In this document: positions 11,316 to 21,377 of the stretch, one piece after another | Numbering within the stretch: the first letter of the stretch is position 1 | Layout: each line of letters begins with the position of its first letter | Assembly (NCBI GenBank): GCA_964030475.1 | Contig: CAXIPT010000001.1 | Location: 23,914,471-23,978,470, forward strand | DNA length: 64,000 bases | Source of the DNA: Tethya wilhelma | Lineage: Eukaryota; Porifera; Demospongiae; Tethyida; Tethyidae | Direction of reading: 5' to 3' | Translations under genes and position numbers: made by a program | Notes under the pieces: model-generated | What the model was told of the DNA's origin: nothing | Seen by the model: the letters and a program-made list of their open reading frames with translations, nothing else | Database searches by the model: none

Positions 11316-11634
11316 CAGGCGCGTACCTACGTTGTTTCCTCGTTGCCCGGAAACCCCCTTCAAGCTTAAAAAAGGGGCGGGGCTCTCAGTTCAAACTTGT
11401 GAAAGAGCCTGCATATATCTGCTGCATAGCTAGAGCTCCAGTAAATAGTAATTATTTTTGCATTTTAGCGCTTGCATAGCCTTGTTTTCAGGCTTTTTAA
11501 AAGTTGAAAACGAAGCTAGCGCCAGCGAAAATGGGCTAATTAGGGGCGTGTACACCGGAAGTGGGCGTGGTACCTCAAAATTTTTCGGCGCTTTGCGCCG
11601 GAAACCCTCGCTAAAAATCCTAGTTACGCCCCTG
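11316..11634. mobile_element. CAG...CTG element, copy 1 (319 bp)
   Basis: The ends are CAGGCGCGTACCTACG and the inverse of CAGGGGCGTAACTAGG. AAGGT directly abuts both ends, consistent with a 5-bp target duplication. The interior includes GGCGCTTTGCGCCGGAAA and has no coding capacity. It is the same family as 13937-14311 and about 51429-51737. Confidence 0.65.
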
Positions 11635-12032
11635 AAGGTACATGTATAATAATTATAAGGGACACCAGGTCCATTTGAGAGCTAAAGGTCAGTATACTTT
11701 AATTAATTTGGCACCCTATACGTAGCTCTTCCTACTCGTGCACAAAAATTATAAACAGTAATGCAAAAATTCACTTATTTATACATTGCAACTCAACATA
11801 ATACTACAAATGAACGATGGATTCATACACTGGCATAATTTATTATAATAGACTAAGTTTTAACCAATAGCATATAAAATATCTATTATCCACACTTAAT
11901 AATAATTCACAGTTAAGAGAACAAAATTCATTACATTATAGCTAAATCAGTACAATTAATAATACACATGCATATATGTTAGTATATAAAATCAGTTTTA
12001 CTAATAGTATCTCAAACTTATTATACATATAG
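11635..12032. other. 3' flank of the GTPase gene
   Basis: AT-rich, with no recognised feature. It probably contains the 3' untranslated region of the minus-strand GTPase that ends at 12033. Confidence 0.35.
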
Positions 12033-13376
12033 TTATTGATAAAAGCTTGTTTGAAGATCCTCAAGCCGTGTGTGGGCTTCATCTAGAGTCATGTAATCAT
12101 TTGTTAGTCTCTCTATTAGTGCACGCCTTTGCTTAATAAATTCTTCTAAAAGTTTAATCTCCTTAATGTGTTCCTTGTAGTACTCTTGAATCTCAGTCAA
12201 GTGATGTTCTAAAGATCTTTTATGTTGTTCAACTTCCTTGATCTGCTGTCGGATTGATACGATCTCTTTCTGATATTTCCTTCTCTTTTGTGATTGAATA
12301 GACAAGTTGGCATAGATACCTCTCATGAATTCTCCTTCAACAGTACCACTTACTATCGTATCAGTTGCTTTGTAATCTTTCCATGTACAATGACCATTGT
12401 CCCATCTGTCTACAGAGTCAATTACGCATGGAGAAGTTTTGTCAAAATTCCTTGAAAACCATTGGAACATCTTCCATTGTTCACTTATTGACCAGCTTGC
12501 TACCTCTGTGAGGTCAGATGAATCCTTATCTTTCAACTCAGCTTGCAGAGCTTTAAGCCGTGTCCCTCGATCTGTTATTTCTTGCTCTTTTTTCTGTGTT
12601 TTTTCAAGCGCTTCTTTGGCTTTCGTGTTAGCTTGTTGAAGCCTCTTGTTGTAACCTGTTACTTCTCCTTCATATCCTTTGACCTTCTCTGTGTCTTGCT
12701 GTATAAGATAAGCTGTTTTGGCAACTGTTAGAGATTCTGTAATAAATGGTTTTTGTGAAGCTATTTTTCCAAGAATGGCTTCACGCTCTCTTAAGTTTAA
12801 CTCACGCTCTGAGTCAGTAAGTGGCAGGCAATCAATCATAAAGAGTAGTGGTTCATACGACAGTGAGCCACTCTCAATAATTTCTCTAAGGGTGTTTTTC
12901 TTGATTTGATCGACGTTGATTCTTTGTCTCTCCCTTAGTTTCATGGAATGATCATCAGTAGCATAACCTGTCATTACAATGATGACGTTCCGTTCGAACA
13001 GTAATGGAAACAGCTTCTTGTAGTATTGTACGGTTGCCTTGTATTGAGCATCAATCTTTGAGCTGAACTTTACAACCAAGACACATGCAAGTATGCTATC
13101 TACGTTTTGTAAGCTCTCGACAATTTGTATCATATGTTTGAGATCGTGTACGTCACTCTCGTTCAGACCTGGAGTGTCAATCACTGTGAGCTCCATACCG
13201 CCCATACTCTTCTTTAGCCTCATTGGGTGTTGTGAGACAAATTGTGTCTGTGGCATGTTTGTTTGAGCAGTTTGAAAGATTTGCGCATCAAACATGGTTT
13301 CCTCCTTTGGGTCAATCAGAAAGTTACCCAAAGTACTTTTTCCATTTCCAGTCGATCCAATCAAGAGAACTGCCAT
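12033..13376 (-). CDS. AIG1/IMAP-type GTPase with coiled coils
   Basis: An intronless GTPase gene. The frame is open from 13403, but that codon is GTG. The ATG at 13376 sits in an ideal context (ACCATGG) and gives MAVLLIGSTG, about 447 residues. The P-loop GSTGNGKST follows at once, with DTPG about 52 residues on. FERNVIIVMTGYATDD is the segment typical of AIG1/IMAP and toc-like GTPases. Heptad-rich coiled coils cover roughly residues 230-290 and 365-445. Between them lies a compact Trp/Cys-rich block (WDNGHCTWKDYKATDTIV, then FMRGIYANL) that I do not recognise by name. IMAP GTPases scaffold on membranes and are linked to immunity and cell survival in other phyla; the role here is inferred. 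No signal peptide or C-terminal membrane anchor is seen. Confidence 0.88.
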   Translation of the reverse strand: MAVLLIGSTGNGKSTLGNFLIDPKEETMFDAQIFQTAQTNMPQTQFVSQHPMRLKKSMGGMELTVIDTPGLNESDVHDLKHMIQIVESLQNVDSILACVLVVKFSSKIDAQYKATVQYYKKLFPLLFERNVIIVMTGYATDDHSMKLRERQRINVDQIKKNTLREIIESGSLSYEPLLFMIDCLPLTDSERELNLREREAILGKIASQKPFITESLTVAKTAYLIQQDTEKVKGYEGEVTGYNKRLQQANTKAKEALEKTQKKEQEITDRGTRLKALQAELKDKDSSDLTEVASWSISEQWKMFQWFSRNFDKTSPCVIDSVDRWDNGHCTWKDYKATDTIVSGTVEGEFMRGIYANLSIQSQKRRKYQKEIVSIRQQIKEVEQHKRSLEHHLTEIQEYYKEHIKEIKLLEEFIKQRRALIERLTNDYMTLDEAHTRLEDLQTSFYQ

Positions 13377-13403
13377 GGTGAACACTTGGAGTCTATTTCC
13401 CAC

Positions 13404-13904
13404 TTGCTCAGTATTTTTGGGTGGCTTCTATACGAAGTAATATTAAAGACTGATTAGTTTGCACGAATCAGTTTTGTGCTGGAAGGGGAGCGGGATACCC
13501 TTATATAAAAGATGCACGCGCGCCGCAATTGCGGAAATTAGGGGCGGGGTTCTGCAGGCGTTCCTGGTACCGCCTGGTGCTCACCGCGTCAGAGCGGGCA
13601 ACTTGCAGAAACCCCTCATATGTTCAGACCTGGACACGACAACCGAGTCAAGTAGAGCGGACTGGGTCCCAGGGACTATGGCAATGAAGTTGAACCAACA
13701 GTCTGAATTATTCTTTGACCTGGTAAGGACGGCCAGTAATGAGCACGGCCCCGGTCCCCACCCCCCTACAACCTAGCAAGAAAGGGTCTGGTGTCCAGAC
13801 TAGCCCGGTCACAGTACAGCCTGGTAGGTAGAAGATATAAATTATACTGTGGTACAGACTGACTCCGGGCTAGCTGTGCAGCTGGTTCATTCATTCATCT
13901 ATTT
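13404..13904. other. 5' flank of the GTPase gene, no other gene
   Basis: GC-richer than its surroundings, with GGGGCGGGG-type patches at about 13540-13550. It may be promoter-bearing. No TATA box or exon is identified; the 105-codon plus-strand frame looks random. Confidence 0.3.
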
Positions 13905-14378
13905 TTGAGGGAACTGATTTAGGAGGACTGGGTCTTCAGGGGCGTAGCCAGGATTTAGAGTAAGAGGGTGCTAAAATTGTGCGCGCGCAGCGCGCGGAAA
14001 ATTTTGGGGTGCCACGCCCACTTTGGGTCACGTGATCGATACCGTGACCTTTGAACTATTGCTGAAAGCAAACTGCTGAGCGCTTTCGATCAACCTAGCG
14101 TGAACTAAACGGTTCTGAAGTTTGTTTATCAAGAGCTTAGACATATAAATGAGCTTGGAAAATAGCTTCTAACAACAAACAAGTAAGAAAAAGTGATTCT
14201 AAAGGCTTGATTACTTATTGATAAATCCAATTATTAAATACTTTTGCGCTTCCGGTCAGCGGCAAAGGGGGTGCTCGAGCACCCAAAGCACCCCCCCTCC
14301 CTACGCCACTGGTCTTGACTGGTGTTGGTGCTGAGGGTTGAAGTGGAGGCCATGCTTGTCGATGAGCCAAAGTCAGTG
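13905..14378 (-). pseudogene. RNF11 last-exon fragment split by a transposon
   Basis: The flanks 13905-13936 and 14312-14375 match, in the same minus orientation, the tail-coding part of the intact RNF11 last exon near 31120-31235, encoding the Ser/Thr-rich SSTSMAST...STNTSQD stretch. A 375-bp element (13937-14311) interrupts them. The fragment has no RING domain, no start and no splice context, so it is a dead partial copy. Confidence 0.8.
13937..14311. mobile_element. CAG...CTG element, copy 2, with 5-bp target duplication
   Basis: The ends are CAGGGGCGTAGCCAGG and the inverse of CAGTGGCGTAGGGAGG. GTCTT is duplicated at 13932-13936 and 14312-14316. The empty site survives in the intact RNF11 exon (GGGTCTTGACTGG near 31158), which confirms the boundaries. 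The interior has a GCGCGCGCAGCGCGCGG palindrome and no coding capacity. Confidence 0.85.
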
Positions 14379-15036
14379 GGGGATAACAAGGACTCCAACG
14401 ATACTTGATGCTGGATCATGATGAAAAACCTGCACCGGGATTCTGAGTGCAGCCGAAACATGTCATTGAGTACACAGCCGAAACATGGCTACACCTGCAA
14501 GTGAGTGACATATTGGTAAACATGATGACAGTGTAGCATGTGGTCAAGTTTGGCAGGGTCAAGGGTCAAGTAGTGCTGAAAATTAGCCTATTAATGCCTG
14601 CTTCCAGGGTATGCCTATTATTCCAATTTTTGTGCCAGCATATTCCCCCTAAGTCTTATTCCCAGGCTCTCACCTTTGACCTTACACTCACGGTAAGGAA
14701 GGAGAGAGCCTGGTCGGAAATTTGAACATTGCTACAACACTAGGAGGGCATAGTTTAGATAAAGATCAAGGTGCTTCCTTGAATATTGTTTGACCATTAC
14801 TACATCACTAGAATCAATAGATTCAGTGCCTAGAACATTGTAGAAAGCAAGATTCAGTGTAGTAGACCATACTATTTGTGAGTAGACAAATCAGTAGTAG
14901 ACGGGGAAAAAAAAGAGTAAGTGAAAGCAGTAGTAGACAAAACAAGATTAGATGAACCAGGTTACAACTGGGCATTTGTGTATGAGATGAGTTGAACAAC
15001 TTGATTTGAAGCACAACCTTCACGTTTTATTCCTAG
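14379..15036. other. Spacer with MITE-like debris
   Basis: No exon could be supported. An ATGGCTACACC start followed by GTGAGT at about 14485 was considered as a first exon for the F-BAR fragment, but its phase does not fit. The stretch 14640-14715 (CCCAGGCTCTCACC ... GAGAGCCTGG) is an inverted-repeat remnant. Confidence 0.35.
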
Positions 15037-15341
15037 GGCGATGGAAATCGCGGATTTGAAGTTCTCCTTCAGAACTTTAAGACTGGCATGAATGCCAGCA
15101 AGGAGCTGGGAGAGTTCATAAAAGAAAGGTACACTGTGTGCTTATCTTACTTCTACGTTATCTTAAAATTATTGTATTTGGAAGAGTGACAGATATTTTA
15201 TACACATGTACATATTGTAACATCTGGTCTGTGTACCATCGTTGATTCTTGCTATTCCAGGAGTGTTGTTGAAGATGGCTATGTGAAGAGCCTCTCCAAG
15301 ATGAGCAAGACCATCTCTCATGTCCCTGACTCTACCATGGG
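15037..15341 (+). pseudogene. FCHO: FCHO F-BAR exons (partial)
   Basis: Two exons, 15037-15128 (TAG acceptor, GTACAC donor) and 15261-15341 (CAG acceptor, GTGAGT donor), join in phase. They encode about 57 residues resembling the start of the FCHO F-BAR domain: GFEVLLQNFKTG, KELGEFIKER, VVEDGYVKSLSKM. The domain normally runs about 260 residues and bends membrane at forming coated pits. The remaining F-BAR exons are not visible. Downstream come an RNF11 fragment and a damaged FCHO C-terminal fragment, so this is part of a rearranged partial copy, or a real 5' end whose middle was lost or misassembled. Confidence 0.72.
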
Positions 15342-16214
15342 GTGAGTTGTCAAGAGAAGTGTGTTGTACACACCAACCACTATACACTTTCAATCTAGCC
15401 TCGTTCCCAAGGAGGTTGTTTGCATGTTTGCACCCACTTAGTTTTGACCAGCTTGTCAATTGTGATATTGCAGTTGCAGAGCAACCCCTGCTTGGCCCAA
15501 TTATTTTGTCATGTCAGTCATAGTGGAGCAAAAAATGGGTCTAGCTCAATAGACTATAGGCTACAGTGAGAGAATTGCCACACATACACAAATAGATGTG
15601 TACATAACACTTATTTTGGCTATAATATAAATTTGAAGTCAATTAATAAGTGACTTATTGTGTAATGCAACTATTCAAGTAAAACTGTTTAGTATGTTGA
15701 TTACCTTTGTACTAGGTAGAAACTCCCCACGAAGAGTGAGCCTTCCCTAAATGTCTTGATGATGATGGTGTACAAAGCTCTTGACTGGTGTGTTATCCAT
15801 GGGTTGACAATCCTCTCCACTGACTGCTACTGTACCCACTGCTCCACTAGCTCAGCTGCTGGGAGTCAAGGTCCTGCATGTTCAACATCTACTCTAACTG
15901 ATGCCCACTCTAGAGAAGGTCAGAGGTCAGTAAATCTGAAACAATCAAGTTATGAAGTGAAATCAGATATCAAGACTCAAGAGATTGCAAAGAGTAATTT
16001 ACTGTATACATGGTATTACTTTATTCTTTGATATTGGTTGCACTGAATGGGCATGCTGCATGTAACATGTAAAGTGTAGCTATCATGCAATGTTTACACA
16101 CACACACACACTCCTTGGCATACAGATGCCCATGCATCAAAAGGAGCAGTTCAACCCTCCGAGCCCTGTGCCTGCTCAGGCAAGTATCTATAGTAATGTA
16201 TGATGACTAGCTCA
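15342..16214. other. Spacer inside the scrambled FCHO/RNF11 block
   Basis: No exon recognised. The 91-codon plus-strand frame at 15756-16031 has no family resemblance that I can see. A short CA run lies at about 16095-16111. Confidence 0.3.
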
Positions 16215-16378
16215 TGAGAGCACTCACCTGTCCCACGTGCATGGAACGGGTCGACTTGGGAGTGAGGAACGCAGCTCTCTCCCCTCGTACTTTGAGAAGG
16301 AGAAGGCACTTTGGCTCATCGACAAGCATGGCCTCCACTTCAAGCTCCAGTTCAACCCTCAGCACCAACACCATGGTC
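16215..16378 (+). pseudogene. RNF11 last-exon fragment, inverted copy
   Basis: On the plus strand this encodes the end of the RING-H2 domain (CPTCMERVD) and the basic and Ser-rich tail (LGVRNAALSPRTLRRRR, then the Ser/Thr run), almost identical to the intact minus-strand exon at 31175-31345. It lacks the first six zinc ligands and any start. At about 16378 it changes abruptly into FCHO exon sequence. Confidence 0.85.
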
Positions 16379-16963
16379 TCCTGACAACAACACCATGAGA
16401 TGGAAGCTGGGAGAAATACAACCAACACAGCTAGGACACAGGTACAATATCAAAATTAATGGTAATTTTTAAAGTAACAGCCCATATCTTTACTTAATTT
16501 TCTTTGTAATATCCTAGCTACCATACACTATACTGTGCATGACTTTGTTGCTGTTCACACAGCACACCATTTATGTATGCCTGTACATGTGTGCAGAGTA
16601 TTAGAGTACTTCAAATTTTGATGACCCTTACCTTATACCAGAGTATGTTAAAACTTGTGATTTACATGGTGTATGATTGGTACTGTTGCTCAAGCTTAAT
16701 TTATTTACTGAATCTTACTGTCAGTTATTTATTGTTATTGTCAAGGTTTGTGCCCATTAATCCTCCCTCCCCTTCTTCCTCGTGTGTTCCTTGCAGTGTC
16801 CAGTTCTCTTCATGCTAAGTTTGATGTCAGCAGTGGTCCATATCAGTGCCAGCTCCAGTGGTGGCACAGTTCTTGGCTACTGGAGTCACTCTCTCTGGAC
16901 TAGGCTTCCAATTGACCTCTGACACTTACAGAGTCTCTCTCTTAAAGAACAAGTGTATTTCAG
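16379..16963 (+). pseudogene. FCHO mu-homology exon fragments, second damaged copy
   Basis: 16380-16441 copies the end of FCHO exon 3 (MRWKLGEIQPTQ), and 16797-16963 copies exon 4, both preceded by the same intron context as the copy at 3700-4320. Relative to that copy, the exon 3 piece has a 4-bp insertion before its donor and the exon 4 piece has 2 extra bases (CCATATCAG versus CCATCAG). Both break the frame. Exon 3 begins only at its last 60 bases, directly fused to the RNF11 fragment. Confidence 0.82.
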
Positions 16964-17388
16964 GTGAGCCTAAATTGTATGCACAGTTATATGATAATCA
17001 GGTCACACTCAGTCTGTTGTTATTATACTATATACCTAGCAATCCCCATGCAAGCTGGCAATAATATAGCAGAGCAGTCGTGGACAATACTATTAACTTT
17101 GTCACACCTCTTTATTAAAGTGATATTAGTTTAAGAGCCTGCAAGTGAGTGAGGGTATAAACTGGCAAGGAAATTATTCTGTTTCCTTTACCATTAAATT
17201 TGATCCTATATAACTTAAATTATGTTCCCTTTTTTTCTATCCCTGTTATCACATAATAATAATTATGTATAGGCAAGTATAATTGAAAATCACAAGTTAT
17301 CTTTTAAAAGTCCTCAGTGTTAAATTGTGAAGTTTTATAATTGTCTAACTATCCACCAACATGCACAGATAAGGTATCTCATTGTTAT

Positions 17389-18351
17389 CATACGTACGGT
17401 AGTACGTATAGTGGCTGACTGCCCCATAGACACAATACAAAATGTTTATCACCATAAAAATCTAGCAAGACAAAGTTAAGCCTTCACACTTGCTCAGAAG
17501 CTCTTTTAGGCTGATTACCAACAGTATGTAAGGCCTAATGCTTACAGAAACTTTCCAAAGCACTCATAGAGAGCGCTAGTCCAAAGTTACACCCACGCAA
17601 TTTTGTTCTCACTTACTTACTTCCTTACTTCCTTACTTCCTTACTGACTTACTTGAACGCGGTTTCCAGACAAACAGAAGATCTGAATTTGAACTAGCTT
17701 TGACAACACAAAGTAACTTCTTTCCATCCGAACTAGGGTCTTTTACCCTTGTTTACTGCCTAAATGTATTAAAACAAGAGCTAGAAAGCTTTGAAACTTC
17801 AGTATAAATTTGTGTACTTAATGTGTAGCCAGTTTTCTAGTAGAGTTCAAAGGTCGTTGTCTCATCCACGTGGCATTTAATGCGCATGCGCATTAGCCAC
17901 ATACTACTACTCAAGTATTTTTGTAGAGACTAACTAGTCTCTGAGAGTCTCCTCACTGTAGTGTTGAAAAAAAGTGAATGAACATGCAAGTAGTAAAAAT
18001 TTCAAAAAAATAAGCAGTGTAGGAATGGGCAGTGCTGTAAAAAGTATTGGAACAAGGAATGGTCTCAATTTCGGCACAAAACTACTTAATTTTTTGTGCC
18101 CAAGTTTTGGCCAGTAATCTAACTCTGCCTGCTATATTTTATTCCACTTTTTAGCGAAGTGATAAGATTTGTAATACTCGTTAGCTATTCAAGTAGAGAT
18201 CATTCTTTGAACCATCCTTTTACGACAAATAGTTATATATATGAGGGATAAAAAGTGAAAATGAAGTAGTCATGTGCCGAAATTGAGACCATTCCTTGTT
18301 CCAATACTTTTTACAGCACTGCCCATTCCTACACTGCTTATTTTTTTGAAA
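17389..18351 (+). mobile_element. Foldback element FB, copy 2 (full length)
   Basis: It starts with TCATACGTACGGTAGTACGT and continues through CCCATAGACACAATACAAAA, a TTAC/TTCC run, and CCACGTGG followed by TGCGCATGCGCA (17881-17892). It ends in a hairpin with arms at about 17989-18098 and 18260-18351. The arms carry TGTAGGAATGGGCAGTG and its inverse. There is no open frame, so the element is non-autonomous. Confidence 0.8.
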
Positions 18352-18539
18352 TTGAATGTGTTGTCTTTGTTTTTGCACGTGATGAGCAATTGCTTAATAA
18401 CATGCATGAATTGTTACTAGTCATTTTGGTTTATGTGATTAGAATAATATTATAATAAGTTATTAATTTAGTTCAAGCTGACTAACCGTGATTAATTAAG
18501 AAGTATTTGTTTTTGATGATCTTTACCAACCAACAATAC

Positions 18540-18733
18540 CGTGTAGCCGGAAAGTTTTGCAGGTATAAAGTTTCGGGGTTGGCTTCCCTCAACATTTTCG
18601 CGGGTTTTAAGTTTCGCGGTTGGTGACGTTACAAATATAGCTAATTTGAAGGTTCAGATTTTCGCGGATAAAAACTTTCGCGGATAAGGCATCATCGGCG
18701 AAACTTTATACCCGCGAAACTTTCCGGCTACAT
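18540..18733. mobile_element. MITE with GTAGCCGGAAAG terminal inverted repeats
   Basis: GTAGCCGGAAAGTTTTGC at the left is mirrored by CGCGAAACTTTCCGGCTAC at the right, and the inner GTATAAAGTTTCG is also mirrored. The interior carries repeated TTTCGCGG motifs. It is about 190 bp and non-coding. Confidence 0.8.
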
Positions 18734-18836
18734 GGTATGCATGGTGTACACTGACTGTCTAACAGCCATTCCACTTAATTTTTTTTTTGATGCTTTGACT
18801 ATATTCCTGATGCGTTTATCATTACATTTCTGTAGT

Positions 18837-19843
18837 ATCATACGTACGGTAGTACGTACAGTAGGAATGGGCCGACTGTCCCATAGACACAATACAAAAT
18901 GTTTATGCTCATAAACTTTCAGAGAATGACAGCTAAACCTTCAGACATGGATTAAAGCCTCCCTTGGATAGTTTTCTAACTGTATGTATCAACAAAACTC
19001 ACAGAAACTTTCTAGAGCACTCTGGAGAGAGCGCTGGCGGGAAGCCAGAACAGTGCAATTTTGTTTTCTTCTTCCTTCCTTCCTTCCTTCCTAACTGACA
19101 AACTTGAACGCGATTTCCAGACAAACAAAAGGCATGCAGCCAGCTTTAACTGTACAGTGCAACTTGACTTCATCCAAACTACGTCCTTTTATACTCGTTT
19201 GGTGCCTAAAAGCTATATAACAAACAAAATCTAGGCATTTTAAAAACTCTGATATAAAATACTATACTTGAATGTAGCCATTTTGATGTAGGTAAAGGTC
19301 GTCAACAGACCACGTGGTTTGCATGTCTATAATGCGCATGCGCATCCAGTGTACTTGAAAGCAGTAGCTCATGCTTTTTGTAGAGACTGACCAGTCTCTG
19401 ATAGCTTATACTCCATTGCAATTGAGCACCTTAGTGTTGGAAAAAGTGAACAAACAAGTATAATAAAAATTTCATAAAAATTAGCAGTGTAGGAATGGGC
19501 AGTGCTTCAAAAAGAAAGGAAACAAGGCTGGGACTTTAAATTTCGGCACATGACTACTTCATTTTCAAAGTTTTCCAAGCTCATATAGGTTGCCTGTATA
19601 CCTTCTAATTTATTTATGACTTAATTAATCATGATTCTATAATTATTATCAATGGACATGTACATGTAGCATTGTTTGAACCATATCAATATTTATTTTA
19701 TATGACTGGATACATGAGGAATCGAAAATGAAAATGAAGTAGTCATGTGCCGAAATTTAAAGTCCCAGCCTTGTTTCCTTTCTTTTTGAAGCACTGCCCA
19801 TTCCTACACTGCTAATTTTTATGAAATTTTTATTATACTTGTA
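18837..19843 (+). mobile_element. Foldback element FB, copy 3 (full length)
   Basis: Same layout as copy 2: the TACGTACGGTAGTACGTA terminus, CCCATAGACACAATACAAAA, a TTCC run, CACGTGG, TGCGCATGCGCA at 19333-19344, and a hairpin with arms at about 19452-19568 and 19730-19843. Arm sequence has diverged together on both sides (GGGACTTTAAATTTCGG and its inverse), so pairing is preserved. Confidence 0.8.
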
Positions 19844-20004
19844 ATAATTAACAGCCGGTTAATTATTTCTCTTCGTTGGCATAATTACCACGTAGCATTG
19901 TTTTTTTGTATAAACAGCCAACTTTATAGTGCTTCTGTATGAACTAAAATTTGATATGCACTGCTGGTATATGTGGTGCTATAATGAATATATCTCCATG
20001 CCTG

Positions 20005-20393
20005 CAATCGGAAAAACAAACAAGCTTAATTGCTTTTTGTCTAGAGCCTCCTCCACTTTGCACGTGCTTACAGAGTGGAGGGTTTATAGGCTTGCCAGTC
20101 TAATGAATACTGAGGCAGATCGACATGTGGCAGTTATGAGTATATAATAGATCATTATTAATCCAATCATTGGCACAAGGTTCACATTATCACATGGCAT
20201 ATTGTTGTGTTGACAAGCCTCTTCTGCACATGTATTATTAAATGAATTTTTAGAAGCCTTGAATGCACTGCTGGTGGTTCTCCATGCAATTAGAAAAACA
20301 AACAAGCCTACTTTGTGTCTAGAACCTCCTCCACTTTGTGTGTGCTTGGAGGAGGGTCTATAGGCTTCCTAGACTAATGAATATACCGACATG
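20005..20393 (+). repeat. Local direct repeat of about 110 bp
   Basis: 20005-20127 and 20287-20393 are diverged direct copies sharing AAAAACAAACAAGC, CCTCCTCCACTTTG, TATAGGCTT and CTAATGAATA. There is no coding sense. This is a local duplication or two copies of one short element. Confidence 0.6.
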
Positions 20394-21377
20394 CATGCAT
20401 GTGCATGCATGCACTGCCATGCAGTGCATGATTGTGCCATTATTGCAGTATTATAATTATTACGTGGATAATGTTGTACAAATTCAAATGTTTACCAGTA
20501 CCAACTATGCATATAGCTCCATGGGTAATATATATATTTTATATAGCATACATGTTAATTGTCATGGATTTATATGTACAGGCCACTGTAGAAGGTCCAT
20601 GCATCTCATGCAGGACACCTCTATAGTATACAATATGTCCTATAGACGTCAGCTATTGTAAAACCTCAATTATCCAAACACCTTGGGCTACAAGCTAAAT
20701 TAAATTTCCAGCATCTGCATGGTGGATATATATGCATACAGATCATAATCTTTTGAACTTAATAATTGAATGACCTATACAAGCTATTTTAATAATATAA
20801 TTATATAATACATTAAATTATTTAAAAGCTATTATTATATAGCTTAAATTTTATTTTTGCCATTAGATGATTGAAATAAATCTATGAGAATATAATATAA
20901 TATTGTCTCATAGTCCATGGCTTATTATAATAATATTATACTTATATTAAATATTAATTTTGTAAATTTGAATGTATACTCTTGTTTACAGAAAGTCAAT
21001 AATATTGTTTTAATTTCTTAATAATTATACTTGAGACAGTCAAGCATCTGAAATCTATTAATCGACTGTTCATTCCAATTTTGTGATTGAATACGTTGCT
21101 AAGCACGAGTACACACACTTGGTATAATAATCATAATAAACCCATAAGTATATTATAGTTTAACATTAATTGCCTATACCTTTAATAGGATAGATTTATA
21201 ATTTGTATAGGTATATCTAAAACGTCTATTTCAGCTATAAAAATTAACTGAGGACAAAAACTCAACCATTTTAATTACTTATTGTCCATACAAATGTTTC
21301 ATCACAAAAGTTGCCTATAATTTATTATATTACTTTTAAGTCATAATTATAACGGTTCAGGCTGTAAATATTGCCTT
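20394..21377. other. AT-rich spacer, no gene recognised
   Basis: Very AT-rich. No exon, repeat end or RNA gene is supported. It contains the 3' flank of the minus-strand RhiA-like gene. Confidence 0.35.

Noticed and set aside
14484..14503. ATGGCTACACCTGCA followed by GTGAGT as first exon of the FCHO F-BAR fragment
   Set aside because: The donor phase does not fit the acceptor at 15037 in the frame that gives F-BAR sequence.
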